Shown piece by piece: positions 52,954-61,729 of a stretch of 64,000 bases of DNA. The position numbers and the translations under genes were made by a program. Every line of letters starts with the position of its first letter. The stretch's first letter is position 1. This DNA is from a virus: positions 40,018-104,017 of IMG/VR virus record IMGVR_UViG_3300034101_003783; one strand, 5' to 3'. The notes beneath the pieces were generated by a model that saw nothing but the letters and a program-made list of their open reading frames with translations, was not told the DNA's origin and ran no database searches.

Positions 52954-54312
52954 TTAATAAGTGTAATTGTCGTCTTCATAATCATATTCGTCATCATCAT
53001 CACTTCTAAGTCTATCATATTCTTTTTTTGCTTTTTGATACAACTCTCTAAATTCTTTTACCGCCTTTAAATTGTCTTCTTTTTTATTTGAAACTACATT
53101 AGCGATTATTTGTTTTAAAAATCTTTCAGCCGGAACCTCATACAGGGCTTTCTCAAAGAACGGCATATAAACACGACCAGAAGGGTCTAAAACTAATTCA
53201 TCAGGTAACATTGTTCTTATTTTTCTTGCTAATTCAGCACCAACTCTAAAATTCATTGGTTCATTCTCCATAGTATCTGTCTGTGAAATAACTTGTCTTG
53301 CCATTTCAGGATCCATATTCCTCCACTGTTCTCTTGTTGTAACCATACTAAACGCCTTATCAACTTCATGTAAAAGTATTGGAAAAATTAACCCGTTAGC
53401 AAACCAAGTATCTTTTTCTTCCGATTCACCATCATTATTATCATCTTCATCGTCATCATCTGGTTCAGGGGCCTTGGCCTTACCTGCGGAACCCGCAGCA
53501 TTACCACCCAACATCTCAATTAACTGTTGATTTGTAAAATACATCAAATCGTTTGCCCCCATTATTTTATTATATAGTGGATATAGTGATGGGTCAATTG
53601 CATCTAATCTATTTTTATATGCTTGATAGCCATATTGACCTCTTTTTGCCTTACCCATAACATAAGCATTGATAATGTTTCTTTTTTCAATCTCAAGTTG
53701 TTTTTGCTCTTCAGGTGTTAACTCATCAATATCAAATGAAAAATTTGCCGGTATTGGTAATTTTTTATTTTCTTTTGCTTTAATTTGAAAAATAGACGGG
53801 TCTATTGATTGTTCACCTAAAAACGTTAACAAATTAAAAAATTCAAATTCAAATATTGTTCCTCCATCACGAGATTTTCTTTTTTTAATATACCCTTCTC
53901 TTAATGCTTGTTCCATTGTCATATCATGAGGCATCCACCCTTCTTCTTTTGCGCCAATCTCAACGGCAAGATCTCTAAGTTTTTCTCTATGTCTTGGTTC
54001 TGTCATCATGGCTTGTCTAACTGCCATCATTTGTTCCATTTGAATTGCAGACATAACTGAAGGGTCTGTTATATTTCTTTCAGTGCCAAAATACCTTTTA
54101 ACATAATCCACAATTTCTTTAAATCTATCACCAGCCAACCTCTCAACGTCAGATACCCCACCAGCAAAACCTCTGTTTTTTGCGTATATATTTTCAGGAT
54201 CTTCTATTTTCTGTTGAACTCTTGGGTCCATTCTTTCTGGGTAATCGCCATAATCAACAGGAGCCTCTTTTACAATTCTTCTTATTAGTCTTTCAAGTTC
54301 TCTATGTCCCAT
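52954..54312 (-). CDS. Structural protein with acidic linker
   Basis: A 452-residue protein. It starts MGHRELERLIRRIVKEAPVD, a basic helix with a possible protease site (IVKE-A), then a helical body (MEQMMAVRQAMMTEPRHREK), a disordered acidic linker (EPDDDDEDDNNDGESEEKD, about residues 283-301) and a helical C-domain ending EYDYEDDNYTY. Position upstream of the terminase suggests a head or neck protein. I do not recognise a family. Confidence 0.65.
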   Translation of the reverse strand: MGHRELERLIRRIVKEAPVDYGDYPERMDPRVQQKIEDPENIYAKNRGFAGGVSDVERLAGDRFKEIVDYVKRYFGTERNITDPSVMSAIQMEQMMAVRQAMMTEPRHREKLRDLAVEIGAKEEGWMPHDMTMEQALREGYIKKRKSRDGGTIFEFEFFNLLTFLGEQSIDPSIFQIKAKENKKLPIPANFSFDIDELTPEEQKQLEIEKRNIINAYVMGKAKRGQYGYQAYKNRLDAIDPSLYPLYNKIMGANDLMYFTNQQLIEMLGGNAAGSAGKAKAPEPDDDDEDDNNDGESEEKDTWFANGLIFPILLHEVDKAFSMVTTREQWRNMDPEMARQVISQTDTMENEPMNFRVGAELARKIRTMLPDELVLDPSGRVYMPFFEKALYEVPAERFLKQIIANVVSNKKEDNLKAVKEFRELYQKAKKEYDRLRSDDDDEYDYEDDNYTY

Positions 54313-54314
54313 TA

Positions 54315-55481
54315 TTAAAAATTTAATACGTTCATTATAGCGTCAATGAAATTACTTTGTTGTTTTTCCATTTTAGCCTTTGGTTGTTCCTCAACACCAG
54401 GATTAGGATCTTTAAAAGGGTTTCCTTTTCTTCTTGTTGGTGTTTTAGTTTTTTCTCTTTCTTTAGTTCTTTCTTTTTCTTTTGTCCCAGCTTTTGGGTG
54501 TTCTTCAACACCAGGATTAGGATCTCTAAATGGATTATCTTTAGTTCTATCCTTTTCTTTAGTTCTATCCTTTTCTTTAGTTCTATCTTTTTCTTTTGTA
54601 TTTGCTTTTGGGTGTTCTTCAACACCAGGATTAGGATCTCTAAATGGATTATCTTTAGTTCTATCCTTTTCTTTAGTTCTATCCTTTTCTTTAGTTCTAT
54701 CTTTTTCTTTTGTGTCTTCACCTAAAGAAAAAATACTTGATATAGGTCTTTTCATTTTTTTCATTTCTATTCCTGATTCGTCTGAAAACATAGACATCTT
54801 TTTTGGATTTCTCAAAATCATAGAATTAAATTTATTAGATTTTTCAGATATAGTTTTTAACATATTACCTTTAGTAAAAGTTGGGTTGATGTGTTCATCC
54901 AACATATCAAGAATTTTGTCTTCTAAAAATCTTTCTAAATTTTCATTTGTTTTTCTTTTAACTGTTTTTTCAGGATGTTTTTTTTCTGGCATATTTTTGT
55001 ATTGTTTTTTGGATGTACTATCAGAAAATTCTTTAGCCATCTTACACCATTTTTCTTTTGTTTTACCTTTACTGTTATCACATTTTGACCAAAACAAAGC
55101 TTGTTGGGATTTAGATTCAAATTTTTCTTTTATATCAGATTCAAACATTCCCATTCCATCTTCAGTTGCATCAGGATCGTTTACTACGTTTAAAGTGTCA
55201 TCTTCAGACATTTCACCTTCTAACGTAACATCAACACTACCATCAGTATTTAATTTAAATGCTCTTCCTCCAGGAAGTGATTCTCCTTTTGATTTAGCAT
55301 CCGAGACTTCAGCAGCACTAAACTTTTTTATTTTAGTCACTATATCTTGGGCTTCTTTTGCTTCTTTCTTCTTTGAAAATTTTTCAGACAATACTTTTAT
55401 CTGACTATCATTTAAATTACTAATAGTATTAAACGACAACCCATTTTCAAGTAAAGTTAAAATATGATTTTTAGTTCTCAT
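54315..55481 (-). CDS. Repeat-rich lysine/arginine structural protein
   Basis: A 388-residue protein with a helical N-part (RTKNHILTLLENGLSFN), a Cys-containing FWSKCDNSKGKTKEKWCKMA segment and a C-terminal region of three DPNPGVEE-centred repeats separated by multiple TKEKDR units. Composition suggests an extended, charged, possibly DNA-associated or internal-head protein. It ends 2 bases before the 452-residue gene and overlaps the next upstream gene by 11 bases. Function unknown. Confidence 0.65.
   Translation of the reverse strand: MRTKNHILTLLENGLSFNTISNLNDSQIKVLSEKFSKKKEAKEAQDIVTKIKKFSAAEVSDAKSKGESLPGGRAFKLNTDGSVDVTLEGEMSEDDTLNVVNDPDATEDGMGMFESDIKEKFESKSQQALFWSKCDNSKGKTKEKWCKMAKEFSDSTSKKQYKNMPEKKHPEKTVKRKTNENLERFLEDKILDMLDEHINPTFTKGNMLKTISEKSNKFNSMILRNPKKMSMFSDESGIEMKKMKRPISSIFSLGEDTKEKDRTKEKDRTKEKDRTKDNPFRDPNPGVEEHPKANTKEKDRTKEKDRTKEKDRTKDNPFRDPNPGVEEHPKAGTKEKERTKEREKTKTPTRRKGNPFKDPNPGVEEQPKAKMEKQQSNFIDAIMNVLNF
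54491..54718. repeat. 114-bp tandem repeat in structural gene
   Basis: Two near-identical 114-bp units (38 codons), at 54491 and 54605, encode TKEKDR stretches followed by NPFRDPNPGVEEHPKA. A third, diverged partial copy lies at about 54379-54480. Confidence 0.85.
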
Positions 55482-55878
55482 ACACTACTTTTTTATCAAA
55501 TTCAAGAACGATATCACGTTCATATAGTTTATCTTTTACTTCTTGTTCCGTTTCTCCAAACTTGAAGACCAACCTTTTAGTTATTGAAAAATCGATTTCA
55601 TTTGTTTCTTTTTCCCACCCTAAAGATATAACTCCATCCATTGAGTCCATCATTGAAAAAACATCTGAATTTTGAATCAATTCTAAAGATATTTCTCCAT
55701 TTATTAATGACCCAACTTTTTTAACATACTCAAAATCAGGGGGTGATGGATAACCATTTGATGGTTTTGATTCCCAATTTTCCCCCCAAACATCTAATGC
55801 GTCTGAAAATATGAATTCATAAATGTTGTCACCTTTATAATTAGGTCCCATTCCATTTATGTATATTAGATACATCAT
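55471..55878 (-). CDS. Conserved-looking phage hypothetical protein
   Basis: A 135-residue acidic protein starting MMYLIYINGMGPNYKGDN with aromatic-rich segments (SDALDVWGENWESKPSNG) and FSITKRLVFKFGETEQEV. It overlaps both flanking genes (11 and 4 bases), showing tight translational coupling. I have a weak impression that similar proteins occur in other T4-like Bacteroidetes phages, but I cannot name a family. Confidence 0.65.
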   Translation of the reverse strand: MMYLIYINGMGPNYKGDNIYEFIFSDALDVWGENWESKPSNGYPSPPDFEYVKKVGSLINGEISLELIQNSDVFSMMDSMDGVISLGWEKETNEIDFSITKRLVFKFGETEQEVKDKLYERDIVLEFDKKVVYEN

Positions 55879-57227
55879 AGAACTCTTTTTCCGCTGGTTG
55901 AAATTTTATGTTCCTTTAACCCAACTTTAAATAATAAGTTCTTTTTATTTGTAGACCCAATTAGAGTTGCTCTTGGATTTTTTTCTAAAAACTTTAATGC
56001 CGCTCTTTCTTGAGAAATGGTTGATGATAATCTTTTAATTTCCATTTCATTAACCATAAAATTTTCTTTTAAAATATTTTGATTTAATCTTTTTTTATTA
56101 TTTAAAGATTTTTTTTCATCTTCTGTGATTGAGAAATATTTACCGATAATTTTGTCAACTTTAGATTCTGAAAACATATTATCAACTCTAGTACCTAAAG
56201 GACCAACTTGCATTCTATTTCTATTTCTATAACCATATTCAGTCATTTCACCATCTTCAGTTGGTGGTTGAGGGGTTTCTATTTCTGGAGATTCTTCATC
56301 TTCCATACCTTCTTCATCTCCCATTCCTGTATCTCCTTCTTCCTCATCTTCTTCTTCACCTTCTAAACGATCTATTATTTCTTCTACATCTTCATCGTCT
56401 AATACAGAAATGTCTAATGAAGATATTATTGAATTTAATATATATTTAACGTCGTCAGAATCCATCTCTTCGTTATTAAGATATTTTCTAATTTTTTGTG
56501 AAAGTTTTCCTGTTAATTTTTGTATTAACTTAAAAGAAACTCCCCCTTTTTCTTTTCCTTCTTCATCTCCCATTGGTTCTTCATCTCCCATTGGTTCTTC
56601 ATCCCCCATTCCTGTGTCTCCTTCTTCATCTCCCATAGGTGATCCACCTGTTTCAGGTGCTCCACCAGCCATAGGATCAGGTGCTCCACCAGCCATAGGA
56701 TCAGGCGCTCCACCAGCCATAGGATCAGGTGCTCCACCAGCCATAGGATCAGGCGCTCCACCAGCCATAGGATCAGGTGATGAGGATGGGGCAGGTGCCG
56801 GTTCAGGTAATGTTGGTGCCTCTTCAGGGGCAACATCCGCCTTTGGTTTGGCAACCTTTAATTTAAATTTTTTCTGTTCTGTAAATAAATTAGTCCCTTT
56901 ATCATTATCATATAAAGTATTAAATTCTTTGGCCATTAAATTTAATTTTTTTAATGCTTCAGAATATGATCTAAAATATCTCCTATTTTTCATAGGTTCT
57001 ATATAATCAGAATAAGATTCTGTTATATTTCTTTTTATAATATAACCTTGTCTTTCTTTTACAATTTCATACGAATTACCATCCGCCAGAGGTAGTCTAT
57101 ATTCTGTTGATTTTAATTCTATTTCTTTATTAGGTAATGAATGATTGTAATTAGCAATCTCCATAATTCTACGAATTTTATCCATACCACCTAATTTTTC
57201 ACTTCCAATAGGTTTAAGTCCTCCCAT
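55875..57227 (-). CDS. Repeat-containing structural protein
   Basis: A 450-residue protein. The first 120 residues are globular (GGLKPIGSEKLGGMDKIRRI, LADGNSYEIVKERQGYII). The middle has five copies of DPMAGGAP and later EEPMGD acidic repeats, and the remainder is helical (NSIISSLDISVLDDEDVEEI, TISQERAALKFLEKNPRATL). The acidic and Gly/Pro-rich parts look like flexible linkers of a scaffold or internal protein. It is the first gene of the minus-strand group to the left, with a promoter motif 32 bases upstream. Function unknown. Confidence 0.65.
   Translation of the reverse strand: MGGLKPIGSEKLGGMDKIRRIMEIANYNHSLPNKEIELKSTEYRLPLADGNSYEIVKERQGYIIKRNITESYSDYIEPMKNRRYFRSYSEALKKLNLMAKEFNTLYDNDKGTNLFTEQKKFKLKVAKPKADVAPEEAPTLPEPAPAPSSSPDPMAGGAPDPMAGGAPDPMAGGAPDPMAGGAPDPMAGGAPETGGSPMGDEEGDTGMGDEEPMGDEEPMGDEEGKEKGGVSFKLIQKLTGKLSQKIRKYLNNEEMDSDDVKYILNSIISSLDISVLDDEDVEEIIDRLEGEEEDEEEGDTGMGDEEGMEDEESPEIETPQPPTEDGEMTEYGYRNRNRMQVGPLGTRVDNMFSESKVDKIIGKYFSITEDEKKSLNNKKRLNQNILKENFMVNEMEIKRLSSTISQERAALKFLEKNPRATLIGSTNKKNLLFKVGLKEHKISTSGKRVL
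56656..56775. repeat. Five 24-bp repeats encoding DPMAGGAP
   Basis: Five in-frame direct repeats of 24 bp, differing only at a wobble position (GGTGCT versus GGCGCT). Copies start at 56656, 56680, 56704, 56728 and 56752. Confidence 0.9.
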
Positions 57228-57259
57228 AGTATATTTTTTTGATTAAATTATTTTATTAA

Positions 57260-57266
57260 ATAAATA
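57260..57266 (-). promoter_or_regulatory. Late-promoter-like TATTTAT, 32 bases before 57227
   Basis: GATATATTTATTTAATAAAA on the coding strand, in the 74-base gap between two minus-strand genes. Confidence 0.5.
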
Positions 57267-57301
57267 TATCATTATTTGCTATTATTTTATTTTTGATTTA
57301 A

Positions 57302-58039
57302 TTATTGATTCATTGATAATTTTTTATCAACAACTTCTGTTGGTATATCGTATAGTTTACCAATATATCCATTTCTTCTTAATAGTTTAAATACCAAATT
57401 TTCTATTGATAATTCCCCACCTTTTTCTAATCCACAATTTCTAAATTTTTTTAATTTTTGTTTGTATTTTTTAACTAATGATTTAATTGTATCCGGAGTT
57501 TCATCTTTAATATTATCCACAACCCCATCAATAACCTTCATCCATTGTTCTGCCTTTTCTCTAACTAAATCTAAATCAACGTTTTTTGTACTTATTTTTT
57601 TAGGTTCATTAACCCACATATCATAATATATAGAATATATACCGCTACTAAATGTTGTCTCAACCTCATCTTGGACAAAGCATTCAACGTCATAACCAAA
57701 AATTTTAATATCATGTCTATCGTTAAAAATTACTTTTTTAAGATCAAAAAACTCAACATAAAGTTCTTTAGTGTTATCAGAAAATTGTCCGTAATTAACA
57801 ACTATGTGCAAATCAATATCTGAATATTTTGACCAGTTGTAATTAACCAAAGATCCTATCATAATGATATCAGTTATCAAAACGTCGACTCCTAAAAAGT
57901 CAATAAAAAGATTTGCAATTTCTAAAAGGTTTTCTCTAACTTTTGGGTTCATGGAATACTCTCCATTTTTTTCTTCCCATATTTTTGGGTTTAGCTCATC
58001 TTGAGCATCAAAACTTTTAATTATATCTTGAGTATTCAT
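57302..58039 (-). CDS. Nucleotidyltransferase (Pol beta fold)
   Basis: A 245-residue protein with the signature of the Pol beta superfamily: IIMIGSLVNYNWSKYSDIDL, giving GSxxx...DxD, plus HIVVNYGQ and a third acidic position in DIKIFGYDVECFVQDE. The rest is helical with lysine-rich segments (LVKKYKQKLKKFRNC). It could transfer a nucleotide to RNA, protein or a small molecule; the target is unknown. Related NTases occur in other T4-like phages. A TATTTAT motif lies 4 bases upstream of the ATG. Confidence 0.8.
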   Translation of the reverse strand: MNTQDIIKSFDAQDELNPKIWEEKNGEYSMNPKVRENLLEIANLFIDFLGVDVLITDIIMIGSLVNYNWSKYSDIDLHIVVNYGQFSDNTKELYVEFFDLKKVIFNDRHDIKIFGYDVECFVQDEVETTFSSGIYSIYYDMWVNEPKKISTKNVDLDLVREKAEQWMKVIDGVVDNIKDETPDTIKSLVKKYKQKLKKFRNCGLEKGGELSIENLVFKLLRRNGYIGKLYDIPTEVVDKKLSMNQ

Positions 58040-58043
58040 AACA

Positions 58044-58050
58044 ATAAATA
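58044..58050 (-). promoter_or_regulatory. Late-promoter-like TATTTAT, 4 bases before 58039
   Basis: GAGTATTTATTGTTATG on the coding strand. The spacing is very short and the flank lacks the A-run, so it is weaker. Confidence 0.35.
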
Positions 58051-58058
58051 CTCATTAA

Positions 58059-58301
58059 TTATAGTTTTTTGTATTTGTAAATTTTAGATATGTTTTTATT
58101 AAAGTACGTCCCTTGCGAAGGAGACATTCTAAACTCAGTATATTTTACATGTGGGACATCTTCATATTCATATCTAAGACCATTTTTAAATTCTGCAATC
58201 ATTTTTCTTGTTTCAGTATCATATTCTGTTCTTACAATATTTGATGATTGTATTTCATTTAAAATTTTTGTTCCCTTTATTTCTTCTCTTGTTACCGACA
58301 T
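58059..58301 (-). CDS. KTSC-domain protein
   Basis: An 80-residue protein matching the KTSC domain: IQSSNIVRTEYDTETRKMIA, EFKNGLRYEYEDVPHVKYTE and SQGTYFNKNISKIYKYKKL. Stand-alone KTSC proteins are frequent in phages; their molecular role is not well established. It lies between the NTase and the UVR-repeat protein genes, 4 bases after the latter. Confidence 0.85.
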   Translation of the reverse strand: MSVTREEIKGTKILNEIQSSNIVRTEYDTETRKMIAEFKNGLRYEYEDVPHVKYTEFRMSPSQGTYFNKNISKIYKYKKL

Positions 58302-58305
58302 AATT

Positions 58306-58683
58306 TTATTTTAACAATTTTATTTGGTCTCTGTATTCTATAGCCTTTTCAAAATCTTGGTTTTTAACACATTCTGCTAATTTAAGGTTTAATTCATAAA
58401 TTTTTTCCGTATTTTTTTCTAAATTTTTAATTTTATCTCTTAACTCAACAGCTTCCTCGAAATTTTGATCCTCAACAGCAAACTCTAATTTATTTTTTAA
58501 AAATTCAATTTCCTCTGAAGTATTGTTATTCTTAGAATAATTTTTTGTAAGGTAGGTTATTGAATAGGAACCATCAGGAGATTTAAAAACTTTTTTTTCC
58601 CAACTATTATCGTTAAGATTAATTCCACTTTTAAATGAAAACATATCATTAAAAAGTTTATCAAATTCATTCCAATTAAACAT
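58306..58683 (-). CDS. UVR-repeat protein, possible Clp adaptor
   Basis: A 125-residue protein with a short N-domain followed by two UVR motifs: LKNKLEFAVEDQNFEEAVEL and LKLAECVKNQDFEKAIEYRD, at about residues 63-90 and 97-125. UVR motifs occur in UvrB/UvrC, ClpC and the ClpC-linked McsA. The gene is divergent from the ClpC-like gene, 161 bases away, so an adaptor or regulator of that unfoldase is an attractive inference. It has no zinc-finger cysteines of McsA. Confidence 0.75.
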   Translation of the reverse strand: MFNWNEFDKLFNDMFSFKSGINLNDNSWEKKVFKSPDGSYSITYLTKNYSKNNNTSEEIEFLKNKLEFAVEDQNFEEAVELRDKIKNLEKNTEKIYELNLKLAECVKNQDFEKAIEYRDQIKLLK

Positions 58684-58844
58684 AATATTTTATTTTTTTA
58701 AGGTTTATTTTTTTTGTGTTTTATTAAAATCATACCATAATAGAAAATATGACAATTTGTCAGTTAATATAAATAAATACCGACAAAAAGACAAGTATTG
58801 ACTACTACTTTTCTTATAATTAAATTTAAATAAAACTTTTAAAT

Positions 58845-60890
58845 ATGTTAGACTTTGTAGATGATAATGAAAAAAACAAAAAGAAAGGAGAAACAGGAAC
58901 TCCAGTTTTAGATAACTTTAGTAAAGATTTAATTAAACAAGCCGAATTAGGAAAATTAGATCCTGTTATTGGCAGAGAAAAAGAAATCTTTAGAATAGCC
59001 CAAGTTTTATCAAGAAGAAAAAAAAATAATCCTATTATTATAGGGGAACCTGGTGCAGGAAAAACCGCAATTGTTGAGGGTTTGGCCATGATGATATATA
59101 GTGGCGATTGTCCTAAAAATTTAGCAGATAAAAGAATTGTTTCTTTGGATATAAATTCTATAGTGGCAGGAACAAAATATAGGGGTCAATTTGAAGAAAG
59201 GATGAAAGTAATAATTGAAGAATTACAAAACACTCCTAATATTATTTTATTCATCGATGAAATACACACAATGGTTGGTGCTGGTAATAGTTCAGGTTCT
59301 TTAGATGCCTCTAATATCTTTAAACCCGCATTATCAAGAGGTGAAATACAATGTATTGGAGCCACAACACTTGATGAATATAGAAAGCATTTTGAAAAGG
59401 ACGGAGCATTAGAAAGAAGATTTCAAAAAATAATTGTAGATCCGTCAACAAAAGAAGAAACATTCCAAATTCTACAACAAAGTAAAAGTAAATATGAGGA
59501 TCATCATAAAGTAAATTATACAGATGAATCACTTTGGTTATGTGTTGAATTGGCGGATAGGTATATTACAGATCGTGAATTTCCTGATAAGGCGTTTGAC
59601 ATCTTAGATGAGGTTGGGTCTAGAATGCAAATAGATATTAAATTGCCCGAAGAGATTGAATTATTAAAAATAGAGGCACAAGAAATTAAAAAAGAAAAAG
59701 TTAATGTAATAAAAAAACAAAACTATGAACAGGCGGCGGAACTTAGAGATAGGGAGAGAAGTGTTTTAATGAAATTAGAAGAAGAAAGAAAAAAATTTGA
59801 GGATAATCTAAAAAACAGTAAAAGGGGAATACCCGAAGATCTAATTTATGAAGTAGTCTCAAATATGACTAAAATTCCTGTTAGTAAAATAAACATAGAT
59901 GAAAAAAATTCTTTAGTTAATCTTGAGTCAGTTCTTAATAAAAATGTAATTGGTCAAGAAGACGCTGTTGGTAAGATATCAAAATCTATAAGGAGAAATA
60001 GGGTTGGAATTAAGGACCCAAATAGACCTATCGGATCATTCATATTTTTGGGATCAACCGGTGTTGGTAAGACTTTTTTAGCAAAAAAATTAGCAAAAGA
60101 AATATTTGGTAGTGAGGATAGTTTGATTCGTGTTGATATGTCCGAATATCAAGAGAAACACACAATCTCAAGACTTATTGGTTCTCCTCCAGGATATGTA
60201 GGACATGAGGAAGGTGGTCAATTAACAGAACAAGTTAAGAATAAACCATACTCTGTTATTCTATTTGATGAGATAGAGAAAGCAAATAAAGATATATTTT
60301 CAACACTATTACAAATGCTTGATGATGGTCACTTAACTGATGGATTAGGTAGAAAGATAAATTTCAAAAACTGTTTAATAATTATGACATCAAATATTGG
60401 TGTTAGAAAAATACAGGACTTTGGAAGTGGTGTTGGATTTAAAACAAATAATAATAGTGATGAGGTCCAGGAAGAATATAAAAGAGACATCCTTAAAAAA
60501 GAATTAAGTAAGTTTTTTGCTCCTGAATTTTTAAATAGGATAGATGATGTTATAATTTTTAATTCCCTAAAAAAAGATCATATCGATAAGATTGTTAAAC
60601 TTGAAATTGACAAATTAATAGGTAGGCTACTATCTATGAAATATAAAGTTTCTTATGAAAACTCTGTTATTGATTTAATTAGTAAGGTTGGTTTTGATGA
60701 ACAATATGGTGCAAGACCAATTAAACGAGCAATCCAAAATAAAATAGAGGATCTTATTTCTGAAAAAATATTAACTAATGAAGTTTTGGAGGGTGTTGAT
60801 TATAAATTAAGTGTTTCTGATGAGGAAATAAAAATTGATGTAGATGTGGTTAATAAACCAAAAAAGGGTAGAAAGAAAAAGGAGGATTAA
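58845..60890 (+). CDS. clpC: ClpC-like AAA+ unfoldase lacking N-domain
   Basis: A 681-residue double-AAA+ protein. D1 has GEPGAGKTAIVEG (about 68-80), ILFIDEIHTMVGAGN, GATTLDEYRKHFEKDGALER; a UVR motif sits in the middle domain (KKEKVNVIKKQNYEQAAELR); D2 has FLGSTGVGKTFLAK, VILFDEIEKAN and FAPEFLNRIDD. FGSGVGFKT aligns with the ClpP-docking loop (VGF) of ClpC, so host ClpP partnership is plausible. The 140-residue double-Clp N-domain is absent; the chain begins at DNFSKDLIKQAELGKLDPVI. It should unfold proteins using ATP in the cytoplasm. It is followed immediately by a terminator. Confidence 0.9.
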   Translation: MLDFVDDNEKNKKKGETGTPVLDNFSKDLIKQAELGKLDPVIGREKEIFRIAQVLSRRKKNNPIIIGEPGAGKTAIVEGLAMMIYSGDCPKNLADKRIVSLDINSIVAGTKYRGQFEERMKVIIEELQNTPNIILFIDEIHTMVGAGNSSGSLDASNIFKPALSRGEIQCIGATTLDEYRKHFEKDGALERRFQKIIVDPSTKEETFQILQQSKSKYEDHHKVNYTDESLWLCVELADRYITDREFPDKAFDILDEVGSRMQIDIKLPEEIELLKIEAQEIKKEKVNVIKKQNYEQAAELRDRERSVLMKLEEERKKFEDNLKNSKRGIPEDLIYEVVSNMTKIPVSKINIDEKNSLVNLESVLNKNVIGQEDAVGKISKSIRRNRVGIKDPNRPIGSFIFLGSTGVGKTFLAKKLAKEIFGSEDSLIRVDMSEYQEKHTISRLIGSPPGYVGHEEGGQLTEQVKNKPYSVILFDEIEKANKDIFSTLLQMLDDGHLTDGLGRKINFKNCLIIMTSNIGVRKIQDFGSGVGFKTNNNSDEVQEEYKRDILKKELSKFFAPEFLNRIDDVIIFNSLKKDHIDKIVKLEIDKLIGRLLSMKYKVSYENSVIDLISKVGFDEQYGARPIKRAIQNKIEDLISEKILTNEVLEGVDYKLSVSDEEIKIDVDVVNKPKKGRKKKED

Positions 60891-60906
60891 AAACCCTCCT
60901 TTTTTA
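60876..60906. terminator. Bidirectional terminator between clpC and peptidase gene
   Basis: AGGAGG pairs with CCTCCT, with an A-run before and a T-run after, so it works on both strands. It overlaps the clpC stop and lies just before the stop of the convergent M20-type gene. Confidence 0.85.
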
Positions 60907-61692
60907 TTAATGTTTAGTATAACCAAGTTCCTCAATCATTAACTTACCGACTTTAATACCATTGTAAGTGTCATCTACAACAACATATTCATTTCTAGTG
61001 TGATAGTTGTAATAACCAATAGATATATTAAAACAGGATAAACCAAAATTTTGATTCAAAGGATAAATGTCGGTGTAAGGATGTTTGTGATATTTTGTAT
61101 CACCAGGAAAATGTTCTGTAATTAATTTACCACCAACATTAAAAAATTCACTATCTCTTTTAAACATTGGTCTATTCATTAAAAACTCAGATATCATATT
61201 GTTTTCCGGAGCATCAAACTGAATAGCATAACCAACATTTTTAAAAAAGTTAGGATCCGCATTAAATGACCCTTTACATCCGGTTTCCTCAGCAATAAAA
61301 AAAGCCGCCTTTAAATTAGGTAATTCTTTAAGTAGTTCCAAACAAGCATAAACACCACATTTATCGTCACCACCAATTCCTGTTGGGTTTCCTTCATCAT
61401 TATAGGCCTTTAAAGAAAGTTTAACGTTTCCTTGAGCGTCAGGTAACATTTCTTCTTTTACGTTTATAGTATCAAGACTATGTACAGTGTCTGTATGGGC
61501 AACTACACAAGGAAAATACTCTATATTTTCATCTGTTTGTTTTGTTGCGTAAATATTATATAAATCATCAACATAGTAATCTATATTGTTTTTTTCTAAC
61601 CAATCACAGATAAATTGTATTAATAAATCTTCTTGATAAGTTTTAGAAGGTACAGATAGTACCTCTTTGAGTAAATTATAGTCTCTTTCCAT
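60907..61692 (-). CDS. M20-family-type zinc peptidase
   Basis: A 261-residue metallopeptidase with the M20 order: VVAHTDTVH (H66, D68), GIGGDDKCGVYACLELL (bridging Asp at about 109), FFIAEETGCKGS (catalytic and metal Glu at 135-136), AIQFDAPEN (D160) and YYNYHTRNEYVVVD (late His). It is shorter than typical M20 enzymes (350-400), with the dimerisation domain apparently missing, as in some peptidase T-like or M42-like forms. It may degrade peptides released by Clp proteolysis, which is inference. It has a host-type promoter. Confidence 0.8.
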   Translation of the reverse strand: MERDYNLLKEVLSVPSKTYQEDLLIQFICDWLEKNNIDYYVDDLYNIYATKQTDENIEYFPCVVAHTDTVHSLDTINVKEEMLPDAQGNVKLSLKAYNDEGNPTGIGGDDKCGVYACLELLKELPNLKAAFFIAEETGCKGSFNADPNFFKNVGYAIQFDAPENNMISEFLMNRPMFKRDSEFFNVGGKLITEHFPGDTKYHKHPYTDIYPLNQNFGLSCFNISIGYYNYHTRNEYVVVDDTYNGIKVGKLMIEELGYTKH

Positions 61693-61696
61693 TTTA

Positions 61697-61729
61697 CAAA
61701 GATATGGAAATTAATTATTAATTACAAAA
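61697..61729 (-). promoter_or_regulatory. Bacteroidetes-type promoter before 61692
   Basis: On the minus strand TTTTG (61729-61725), a 20-base spacer, then TATCTTTG (61704-61697). This is the same spacing and the same -7 octamer as the promoter at 38967-39002. The ATG is only 4 bases downstream, so the transcript would be leaderless or nearly so. Confidence 0.75.

Noticed and set aside
54346-55404. Long plus-strand open frame antisense to the repeat gene
   Set aside because: It is Ser/Leu/Phe low-complexity mirror of the TKEKDR repeats, with no motif; the minus-strand gene fits its overlapping neighbours.
58799-58823. Sigma-70-like TTGACT ... TATAAT before clpC
   Set aside because: The spacer is only 11 bases, far below the usual 16-18, and the Bacteroidetes consensus is different.
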